Source of the DNA: PWVB01 sp964530185
GTDB lineage: Bacteria > Chloroflexota > Anaerolineae > B4-G1 > SLSP01
Length of the DNA stretch: 11,438 nucleotides
Reading direction: 5' to 3'
NCBI GenBank assembly: GCA_964530185.1
Contig: CAZHBB010000092.1
Coordinates: 1-11,438, forward strand
A model generated the notes under the pieces. That model had not been told where the DNA came from. It saw nothing but the letters and a program-made list of their open reading frames with translations, and did not search any database. Positions 1-6,455 of the stretch are shown here, piece after piece. The translations under genes were made by a program, and so were the position numbers. How positions within the stretch are numbered: the stretch's first letter is position 1; every line of letters starts with the position of its first letter.

Positions 1-585
1 CATCGGTCCCGCCCCTTTGATGCCGATCGTTTCGAGGTAGCCAATCATAAGTGGACGGCCCTGGTTCAGGAGGACCGGGGATGTGCCGTCTTGAACGATT
101 GTAAATACGGGGTCAACGTGCTGGGGAATACAATCAAGTTGACGTTGCTAAAGTCGGCGCTGGCACCGGATATGCATGCCGATCAGGGGATTCAGGAGTT
201 TACCTACGCCTTCTACGCCTGGCAGGGGTGTTTCGGCCAGAGCGATCTGGTGCGTGAAGGGTACGATCTGAATGCTCCGTTGATGACGAAGGCGGGCAAC
301 GGCGGTACGCGTTCCCTCTTCACCGTGGATGCACCCAGCGTCATTGTGGAGACGGTGAAACCTGCTGAGGATGGCTCGGATGACGTGGTCATCCGACTGT
401 ATGAGGCCATGCGGACCACGGCGCAGTGCAAGCTGACGACGTCGCTGTCTGTGGCCGAGGCCTGGGTGACTGACATGCTGGAGGAGAAGACCCTCGAGCG
501 CCTTGAGTGTACAGGCGAAGTGATCCCGCTCACCTTCCGGCCCTTCGAGGTCAAGACGGTTCGACTGCGGCTCACCGGGGAATAG
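1..585 (+). CDS. Alpha-mannosidase, GH38 family, C-terminal fragment (5' end outside window)
   Basis: The frame is open from base 1 and ends at TAG 583-585, giving the last 194 residues of a larger protein. The fragment starts in the middle of a beta domain: the segment FEVANHKWTAL followed by NDCKYGVNVLGNTIKLTLLK is typical of the C-terminal region of bacterial GH38 alpha-mannosidases, as is the following LKSALAPD...EFTYAFY block. The last residues (PFEVKTVRLRL) are the usual final beta strand of the family. GH38 enzymes are zinc-dependent retaining exo-alpha-mannosidases; their catalytic Asp and metal ligands lie in the N-terminal half, which is not visible here. The gene is followed by a hairpin and a 77-bp gap before the isomerase gene, so it may be the end of a separate message or the first part of the same operon. 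The family call is firm; the exact substrate is not. Confidence 0.88.
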   Translation, partial: HRSRPFDADRFEVANHKWTALVQEDRGCAVLNDCKYGVNVLGNTIKLTLLKSALAPDMHADQGIQEFTYAFYAWQGCFGQSDLVREGYDLNAPLMTKAGNGGTRSLFTVDAPSVIVETVKPAEDGSDDVVIRLYEAMRTTAQCKLTTSLSVAEAWVTDMLEEKTLERLECTGEVIPLTFRPFEVKTVRLRLTGE

Positions 586-599
586 GATCGAGGTGCTCT

Positions 600-633
600 G
601 TGGCTGGGGTTCGATTGTAAGGACCCCAGCCAC
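600..633 (+). terminator. Perfect 11-bp hairpin between the mannosidase and isomerase genes
   Basis: GTGGCTGGGGT (600-610) and ACCCCAGCCAC (623-633) are exact reverse complements separated by a 12-nt loop. The stem starts 15 nt after the mannosidase stop codon. Only TTCT follows it, so the U tract needed for a strong intrinsic terminator is missing. It may be a weak or Rho-assisted terminator, or a processing or stabilising hairpin inside a longer operon message. Confidence 0.5.
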
Positions 634-662
634 TTCTGGATATACAGCAGAGGGGGTCCACC

Positions 663-1864
663 ATGAAGAAGACGACTTTTGCGCTGTTTTTTGGAAACAG
701 GGGTTTCTTCCCTGCGTCTCTGCAAGCTCAGGCCAGAGAGGAGCTGCCCCGGGTGCTCAAGGCGTTGGGGCACGATGTGCTGATGTTGGACGCTGAGGCG
801 ACGCGCTATGGTGCTGTGGAGACTGCGCGCGAGGGCGAGATCTATGCTAACTTCCTGCGCGAGCATCGAGGCGAGTATGGCGGTGTGATCCTCTCCCTCC
901 CCAACTTCGGGGATGAGACCGGGGCCGTGGCAGCTATGAAGGATGCCGACGTCCCCATCCTCATTCAGGCCTATCCCGATGACCTGGATAAGATGGCCCC
1001 GGCGCTCAGGCGCGATGCCTTCTGTGGCAAGTTCTCGATCATGGATGTGTTCCATCAATATGGGCTGAAGTTCACGGCGCTGAANNNNNNNNNNNNNNNN
1101 NNNNNNNNNNNNNNNNNNNNNNNNNNNNNNNNNNNNNNNNNNNNNNNNNNNNNNNNNNNNNNNNNNNNNNNNNNNNNNNNNNNNGGCTGGGGGTGGTGCT
1201 GGATGAGGTGATCGAGGAATACCGGCTTGATGCTGTGGCGATCCGCTGCTGGATCGAGATGCAACAGCAGTTAGGGATCTCGCCATGCGTGTTGCTGAGC
1301 GAGCTGAACGAGCGCGGGATTCCCGCCGCCTGCGAGGTGGACATCGGCAATGCTATCGCGATGCATGCCCTGCGCCAGGCTTCTGGGGAGCCAGCCGCAC
1401 TTCTGGACTGGAACAACAATTACGGCGATGAGGATGATAAATGCATCCTCTTCCACTGTGGGCCAGTTGCTCACTCTCTGATGACGGGACCTGGCCGCGT
1501 CACGGATCACGCGATCCTGGCCAATGCGGTGGGCGAGGGCCGTGCCTACGGGCCCAACGTGGGGCGCATTGCCCCCTTCGACTTCACTTTCAGCAGCATG
1601 ATGACCGAAGCTGGCAAGCTGCATTTCTATCTGGGAGAGGGAGCCTTCACAAAGGATCCAATTCCTGAAGACTTCTTCGGTTGCGGGGGAGTCGCCGAGA
1701 TTCCAAAGCTCCAGGACGTGCTGCTCCATGTGGGCTATCACGGGCATCGTCATCATGTCAGTGTAACCCCTGGTCATGTGATGGCGCCTTTGTACGAAGC
1801 GCTGCATTACTACCTGGGGTTCGAGGTCACCAAGCCCCAGGAGGGCTTCCATGGCGATCGATGA
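663..1864 (+). CDS. L-fucose/D-arabinose isomerase-like protein, interrupted by an assembly gap
   Basis: Proposed role: aldose-ketose isomerisation of an imported sugar in the cytoplasm, with a divalent metal. The start ATG 663 has AGGGGG (651-656) at good spacing. The first 140 or so codons (663-1084) give an alpha/beta N-terminal domain beginning MKKTTFALFFGNRGFFP. After 100 N the protein resumes in another frame at 1187 and ends at TGA 1862-1864. The second part has family hallmarks: CEVDIGNA with a Glu codon at 1334, LLDWNNNYGD, LFHCGPVAHS, GEGAF and the HGHRHHVSVTPGH block near the end. By comparison with E. coli FucI (Glu, Asp and His metal ligands), the Glu of CEVD, the Asp of LDWNN and one His of the last block are the likely ligands; this alignment is from memory. 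About 366 residues are visible, while relatives are usually 450-500, so the true gap is probably longer than 100 bp. L-fucose, D-arabinose or another aldose are possible substrates. Confidence 0.82.
1085..1184. other. Scaffold gap (100 N) inside the isomerase gene
   Basis: Exactly 100 undetermined bases, a conventional placeholder for a gap of unknown length. The isomerase reads in frame 3 (codon starts at multiples of three) before it and in frame 2 after it. If the gene is intact, the real gap length must therefore leave remainder 2 when divided by 3. The apparent frame change is best explained by the placeholder, not by a real frameshift. Confidence 0.97.
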
Positions 1865-2753
1865 TGTGGTGCGCCGGGCCTGGGAGGTGGGGACGGTTGT
1901 GCCAGCGTTCAACGTCCCCTACCTCCCTATGCTAGAGCCAATCGTCCGCGCAGTACGGGACCAGGACTCCTTTGCCCTCATTGAGACGGCACGGATCGAG
2001 TGGCTTACCTTTGAGTGCTATGGACCGGCAGCGGTGCAGGAGGCCTTCGCCCGCCACGGTGATCCCGATCATGTCCGCCTGCATCTCGACCACGTACCTG
2101 TGGTTGACGAAGACGGTCTGGAGGTGGACTACCTGCCCATCATCCGTAAGGCCCTTGACCTTGGCTATCCGTCAGTCATGATCGACGGCTCGCGTGTCGC
2201 GTTGGAGGACAACATCGCCATCACCAGACTTGTCGCTGCTATGGCGCATGAGGCAGGCGCTCTCTGTGAGGCGGAACTGGGGGCGATCCTGCGGGAGGGA
2301 CATGGCCCGCTGCCGCCCTATGAGGAGCTTTTCGCCTCGGGACAGGGCTTCACCGATGTGGACCAGGCCGCGCGTTTTGTCGCTGAGACAGGCTGTGACT
2401 GGCTCTCGGTGGCCATCGGCAATGTCCATGGTGCAGTCTCCAAGGCCTTCCGCAACAGGAAGAAGGTGGAGGCGCGACTGAACCTGGATCACCTGAGGCG
2501 CCTCAAAGAGGCAACGGGCATCCCCCTGGTTCTCCATGGGGGATCAGGTGTCAAGCGTGAGTACCTGCTGGCAGCGATCAAACAGGGCATCGCGAAGATC
2601 AATGTGGGCACTGCAGTGCGGCAGGCCTATGAAGAGGGACTTCGTCTGCAGGGAACCCTGGACGGTGCCAAAGAGGCAGTCTACGAGCGCACGGTTTACT
2701 TGATCCGAGATTACTTCGAGATCGCAGGCTCCCGCAGCTTGGTGGTGGCCTAG
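1851..2753 (+). CDS. Class II (zinc-dependent) ketose-phosphate aldolase, FBP/tagatose-bisphosphate aldolase family
   Basis: A 300-residue TIM-barrel aldolase, a normal length for the class IIB (GatY/KbaY/FbaA-like) group. It should split a ketose phosphate into dihydroxyacetone phosphate and an aldehyde in the cytoplasm. Visible motifs in order are PAFNV (19), LHLDH with catalytic Asp80 and zinc ligand His81, YPSVMIDGS (107), EAELG with Glu142, GNVHG with His193, LVLHGGSG with His229, and KINVGT (249). All expected zinc and catalytic residues are therefore present. The start ATG 1851 overlaps the end of the isomerase gene by 14 bp and has AGGAGGG at 1839-1845, which indicates translational coupling. 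Placement between a FucI-like isomerase and an FGGY kinase suggests a substrate made by those two enzymes, which need not be fructose-1,6-bisphosphate. Two consecutive TAG codons end the gene. Confidence 0.9.
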   Translation: MAIDDVVRRAWEVGTVVPAFNVPYLPMLEPIVRAVRDQDSFALIETARIEWLTFECYGPAAVQEAFARHGDPDHVRLHLDHVPVVDEDGLEVDYLPIIRKALDLGYPSVMIDGSRVALEDNIAITRLVAAMAHEAGALCEAELGAILREGHGPLPPYEELFASGQGFTDVDQAARFVAETGCDWLSVAIGNVHGAVSKAFRNRKKVEARLNLDHLRRLKEATGIPLVLHGGSGVKREYLLAAIKQGIAKINVGTAVRQAYEEGLRLQGTLDGAKEAVYERTVYLIRDYFEIAGSRSLVVA

Positions 2754-2783
2754 TAGGGCCTGTATGTCTGGCGGGACAAGAGT

Positions 2784-2792
2784 GGAGGGAGG
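2784..2792 (+). promoter_or_regulatory. Strong Shine-Dalgarno site for the sugar kinase
   Basis: GGAGGGAGG lies 6 nt before ATG 2799 and fixes that start. No competing start with a ribosome binding site is visible upstream in the 45-bp spacer. Confidence 0.75.
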
Positions 2793-2798
2793 CGCCTG

Positions 2799-4310
2799 AT
2801 GAGTCTCATGGGGATTGACGTTGGGACGACAGGCTGTAAGGCTGTCTGTTTCTCCATGACGGGGGAGCCCCTGGCAGCAGCTTATCGGGAACACGACATT
2901 CAACATCCGGAGCCGGGATGGGCTGAGCTGGATGCGGCAGTGGTCTGGCGTAATGTGCAAGCCACCATCCAGGAGGTCACGCAGGCGGTCAAGGATGATC
3001 CGATCCGGGCCCTCGCCGTCTCCTCGCTGGGCGAGGCCATGGTGCCTGTGACGCGGGACCGTCGTATCCTGGGGCCTTCGATCCTGAACTTTGACGTGCG
3101 CGGTGCGTCCTACGTCGAGCCGCTGAGCCGGCTCCTGGACGACAACCGTCTCTATGGGATCAACGGCAATACGCTGGGGAACCATTACGGTTTGACTAAG
3201 CTATGCTGGATCAGAGATCACCGTCCACGGCTCTACGAGGTGGCGGACAAGTTCCTGTTGTGGAGCGGTTTCATCGCCTTCATGCTGGGAGCCGAGCCCG
3301 CGGTGGACTACTCCCTGGCCAACCGCACCCTGCTCTTCGACCTGGAGCGGGGGGACTGGTCTGATACGCTGCTGGCCTGGGGCGGCATCGATCGTGACAA
3401 GCTGCCGGTCGTGGTACCCTCGGGTACGGCCATCGGCCGTGTGTCGCCCGCTATCGCCACAGAGTTGGGGCTGCCACCCGACGTGGTAATCGTGGCTGGA
3501 GCTCACGATCAGTGTGCTAATGCGGTGGGCTGTGGTGTGATCCAGGAGGGGCTGGCTGTCTATGGGATGGGTACGTTTCTCTGTGTCACCCCTGTCTTCT
3601 CCCAGCGCATCGCGCCCACAGTGATGATCCCCAGGGGTCTCAACACCGAGCACCACGCGGTACCGGGTAAGTACGTCACGTTCATCTACAATCAAGGTGG
3701 ATCGCTGGTCAAATGGTATCGCGACACCTTCGCCCGAGAGGAGCATCGCCAGGCCCAGGCCGCGGGCGAGGATGTCTATGATCATCTCTTTGCCGAGTTG
3801 TCAGAGGGACCCAGTGGCGTCATGGTGTTACCACACTTCACCACCACAGGACCCCCGGAGTTTGTCTCCGACTCGGTCGGCGTTATTGCAGGCCTGCATC
3901 TGGAGACATCTCGAGGTGCTATTCTCAAGGGCATCCTGGAGGGCGCTACGTTTTACCTGCAGGAGTGTCTCGAGGCACTACCCGAGACCGGCATCCGGGT
4001 GCGAGGCTTCCGGGCCACCGGTGGTGGCAGTAAATCCGATGCCTGGATCCAGTTGTCAGCCGACATCCTGGGGCAACCCTTTCTCCGTCCTCGGGTCACG
4101 GAGGCTGGGGCGCTGGGTGCCGCCATCATGGCCGGCGTTGGTTGTGGGGCTCTGGACTCCTTCACCTCGGGCGTGGCGGAGATGGTGAAGCTGGAGCGTC
4201 GTTTCGAACCCGATCCGCGCGTGCACGCCGCTTATGCGGAATGGTATGCGCGATATCGAGAGCTGTGGCCGTTGATGCGGAGCTATCTGCACGATCTAAC
4301 GTCGGGGTAG
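2799..4310 (+). CDS. FGGY-family carbohydrate kinase (xylulokinase-like)
   Basis: A 503-residue kinase, the typical length for xylulokinase, fuculokinase and related FGGY proteins. It would phosphorylate a ketose or other small sugar with ATP in the cytoplasm. The N-terminal FGGY domain opens with MGIDVGTTGCKA, the first phosphate-binding loop, with Asp7. GWAELDA at 40-46 is typical of the xylulokinase branch. AGAHDQCANAVGCG (234-246) contains Asp237, the likely catalytic base, and YGMGTF (255-260) is the second phosphate loop region. The C-terminal domain shows ATGGGSKSDAWIQLSADIL (406-424) and EAGALGAAIMAG (435-446), which line the nucleotide site. The gene sits 45 bp after the aldolase and 5 bp before the likely GTG of the next gene. 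The sugar specificity cannot be read from sequence. Isomerase, kinase, aldolase order implies that it phosphorylates the isomerase product before cleavage. Confidence 0.9.
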   Translation: MSLMGIDVGTTGCKAVCFSMTGEPLAAAYREHDIQHPEPGWAELDAAVVWRNVQATIQEVTQAVKDDPIRALAVSSLGEAMVPVTRDRRILGPSILNFDVRGASYVEPLSRLLDDNRLYGINGNTLGNHYGLTKLCWIRDHRPRLYEVADKFLLWSGFIAFMLGAEPAVDYSLANRTLLFDLERGDWSDTLLAWGGIDRDKLPVVVPSGTAIGRVSPAIATELGLPPDVVIVAGAHDQCANAVGCGVIQEGLAVYGMGTFLCVTPVFSQRIAPTVMIPRGLNTEHHAVPGKYVTFIYNQGGSLVKWYRDTFAREEHRQAQAAGEDVYDHLFAELSEGPSGVMVLPHFTTTGPPEFVSDSVGVIAGLHLETSRGAILKGILEGATFYLQECLEALPETGIRVRGFRATGGGSKSDAWIQLSADILGQPFLRPRVTEAGALGAAIMAGVGCGALDSFTSGVAEMVKLERRFEPDPRVHAAYAEWYARYRELWPLMRSYLHDLTSG

Positions 4311-4315
4311 GGGGT

Positions 4316-5488
4316 GTGACGGCTGTGAACGGCAGGGAGCGCGTCAGGCGGACGCTGGCCCGTGAGCCGGTCGATCGCATCCCTATAGGCTTCTTCGCTA
4401 TCGACTTCGATACGGTGGAGCGCCTGCTGGGCCATGAGACCTACCTGAGAGCCAAGGCGAAGTCGCAGATTGCCTTTTGGGAGGGGCGTCGCGATGAGGT
4501 GGTGCAGAGCTGGAAAGAGGATCTCATCGCACTCTATCGCAAGCTGGACTTCATTGATGTGATCAACCTTGGCGCCATGGCCAGCAGCGTTGCACCTCCG
4601 AAGGACTACGAGCCCGAACGGGTGCGGCGGATCGATGATGTCACCTGGGCCGCAGAGGATGGCCGCGTTTGGAAGTACTCTGAGATTACGGCGGATCTGA
4701 CGCTGGTGGCCCGCCCTGAGCCTTGTTATACGTTAGAGGATTTCCCACTGGACCTCGATCCCGAGCCGCCCGATCCCTCTGTCTTCGAGGTGGTGGATGC
4801 GGTGATCGCCGAGCTAGGGGAAGATCGTTACATCCTGGGGCCTAGCGGGGGCGAGGCGGGGATGGTGCTGTTGGGTGGGATGGAGTATGGGCTTCTGCTG
4901 TATGCCCTGCGACCGGAGCTGGTCCGGCGGGCCATCGCCCTTTATACGCGGCAGGCCAACCTGTTGGATGCCTACTACCTGCGTCCCGGGAGCGATGGAG
5001 TGTTGTGGGGTACCGATTTCGCCGCCACTGCCGGACCTTTTATCTCGCCACAGATGTTCCGGGAGTTCTGCCTGCCGTCCATCAAAACCCGGGTTCAGGC
5101 AGTCAAGTCCCGGGGGCTGGCGGTCTTCAAACACGCCTGCGGCAACAATTGGAAGCTCCTGGATATGTTTGTCGAAGCCGGATACCAGGCTTATCAGTCC
5201 ATTCAGGCGTCGGCGGGCATGGATCTAGCAGCGGTCAAGGCGCGGTACGGTGATAAGTTGACGCTGTGGGGTGGGGCTCGGGTGGAGAACTTGGTGTCCG
5301 GCACGCCAGAGGATGTGCGGCGGGATGTAGCCGAGGCCATGCGAGCTGGAGCTCCTGGTGGGGGGTACATTTTCGGGACCACGCACTCAGTAGCGGTGGG
5401 TACCAAGTACGAGAATTTCATGGTGATGTTGGATGCTTATCATACCTGGGCTGAAAAGGCTGCGCAGGGAGAGATGCGCGCGCTTTAG
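4316..5488 (+). CDS. Uroporphyrinogen decarboxylase (URO-D)-like protein, non-heme role likely
   Basis: A 390-residue protein of the URO-D/MtaA fold. The open frame extends back to 4142, but that part overlaps the kinase; family members begin close to RERVxxxLxREPVDRIP, so GTG 4316 is preferred, with GTG 4325 (AGGGGG at 4309-4314) almost as good. Features include GRERVRRTLAREPVDRIPIG (6-25), LWGTDFAATAGPFISP (230-245), KHACGN (272-277) with His273 and Cys275, and GGYIFGTTHS near the end. True heme-pathway HemE carries an N-terminal RQAGRY-type motif, absent here. The HxC pair matches the first two zinc ligands of methylcobamide:coenzyme M methyltransferases such as MtaA, but the third Cys expected in the C-terminal part is replaced by Thr/His. 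The protein may therefore bind a metal differently. It is common to see such URO-D relatives beside sugar genes, but their reaction is not established. Confidence 0.85.
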   Translation: MTAVNGRERVRRTLAREPVDRIPIGFFAIDFDTVERLLGHETYLRAKAKSQIAFWEGRRDEVVQSWKEDLIALYRKLDFIDVINLGAMASSVAPPKDYEPERVRRIDDVTWAAEDGRVWKYSEITADLTLVARPEPCYTLEDFPLDLDPEPPDPSVFEVVDAVIAELGEDRYILGPSGGEAGMVLLGGMEYGLLLYALRPELVRRAIALYTRQANLLDAYYLRPGSDGVLWGTDFAATAGPFISPQMFREFCLPSIKTRVQAVKSRGLAVFKHACGNNWKLLDMFVEAGYQAYQSIQASAGMDLAAVKARYGDKLTLWGGARVENLVSGTPEDVRRDVAEAMRAGAPGGGYIFGTTHSVAVGTKYENFMVMLDAYHTWAEKAAQGEMRAL

Positions 5489-5540
5489 AGAGCTCTCAAT
5501 CCGGGCTTGAAGCGCGTTGGGTTAACGGATATAGGATACT

Positions 5541-6455
5541 ATGAAATGGGGTTGTAAGTACATGCTCGTAAATCGGTACACGAATGCAACAACTTGGTAC
5601 AAGGGAAATACGCACATTCATAGCACGGCCTCGGACGGCGGTTGGACCTTTCAGCAACTTGCGGCGGGATATGCTGGCAAGGGGTATGATTTTCTCGTCC
5701 GGACCGATCACTGGGTTGCCTCGGATGCGAGTGGGGAAGAGAAGCCTTATCCGCTTCTGTGGTTGGATGGCGTCGAGCTTGATGGCCATGATGAGCATGG
5801 TAGTTATTACCACGTGGTGTGTATTGGTAGTTTCGAGGGGATTCATCGCGAGATGGGGTTCCCGGCGGCGCTGAAGGCAACGCGGGAGCAGGAAGGGTTG
5901 CTGATTCTGGCCCATCCGCTGTGGACTGGGAATTCGTTCGCTGAGGCCACGCGACACGGATTTGATGGCGTGGAAGTCTACAATCACGTGTGCCATTGGC
6001 TGAACGGCAAGGGGGATGGGTTAGCCTACTGGCAGGTGATGCTGGCGCAATACCCCAATACTCTTGGTTTTGCCGTGGATGATGCCCACATCCGCCCTGA
6101 GCATCCCGGATGGAACGGTGGCTGGGTGATGGTGCAGGCGGAGGCACTGACGCGGCAGGCGATTATGGAGAGCCTGCGCCATGGACGATTCTACAGCACA
6201 ACAGGCCCTGAATTCAGGCGAATCCTCTGCGAGGGGGATCGTGTGACCGTGGAGACCTCTCCCGTTCGGTTTGTGCGCCTGGTTGGGCCGGCCTCTCTGG
6301 GGAAGCGTGTGGGAGATTTCGAGGGTACTTTGATGACATCAGTGACGTTTGAGGTGCCGTCCAAATGGCCCTATGCCTATGTGGAGATTGAGGATGCCCA
6401 AGGGCATCGGGCGCGCACTAACACGTTCATTGTTGATAACGAGAAGGAGGTATGA
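5541..6455 (+). CDS. PHP-domain metal-dependent hydrolase, CehA/McbA-like
   Basis: A 304-residue protein whose N-terminal two-thirds is a PHP (polymerase and histidinol phosphatase) domain. Metal-binding motifs are NTHIHSTASDG with His25, His27 and Asp32, RTDHW with His57, the Glu79 region, LAHPLW with His125, and AVDDAHI with Asp180 and His183. The following segment LTRQAIMESLRHGRFYSTTGPE (203-224) is characteristic of the CehA/McbA-like branch, and the last 80 residues look like a small beta domain. PHP proteins hydrolyse phosphoesters or related bonds with two or three metal ions; the substrate here is unknown. ATG 5541 has only a weak AGGA upstream, and ATG 5562 (MLVNRYTN) is a real alternative because homologous sequence appears to begin near WYKGNTHIH. 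There is no signal peptide. The stop codon overlaps the start of the sulfatase, which ties it to the same operon. Confidence 0.83.
   Translation: MKWGCKYMLVNRYTNATTWYKGNTHIHSTASDGGWTFQQLAAGYAGKGYDFLVRTDHWVASDASGEEKPYPLLWLDGVELDGHDEHGSYYHVVCIGSFEGIHREMGFPAALKATREQEGLLILAHPLWTGNSFAEATRHGFDGVEVYNHVCHWLNGKGDGLAYWQVMLAQYPNTLGFAVDDAHIRPEHPGWNGGWVMVQAEALTRQAIMESLRHGRFYSTTGPEFRRILCEGDRVTVETSPVRFVRLVGPASLGKRVGDFEGTLMTSVTFEVPSKWPYAYVEIEDAQGHRARTNTFIVDNEKEV
6444..6450 (+). promoter_or_regulatory. Shine-Dalgarno site for the sulfatase, two overlapping starts
   Basis: AAGGAGG (6444-6450) precedes the doublet ATGATG. ATG 6452 is only 1 nt away and ATG 6455 is 4 nt away, so 6455 is the better start; the proteins differ by one Met. 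The site lies inside the last codons of the PHP gene, whose TGA is 6453-6455, so translation is probably coupled. Confidence 0.7.

Noticed and set aside
213..1286. 357-codon minus-strand open frame across the gap
   Set aside because: It runs through 100 N and lies opposite the mannosidase and isomerase coding sequence; an artefact of undefined bases.
4142..4315. Extended N terminus of the URO-D-like protein from ATG 4142
   Set aside because: It would overlap the kinase by 169 bp, and the added residues are Arg/Gly/Ala-rich and unlike the family, which begins near RERV.
5507..5535. TTGAAG-N17-TATAGG as an internal promoter before the PHP gene
   Set aside because: Only 4 of 6 matches in each box, and transcription would start at about the ATG itself; likely chance.
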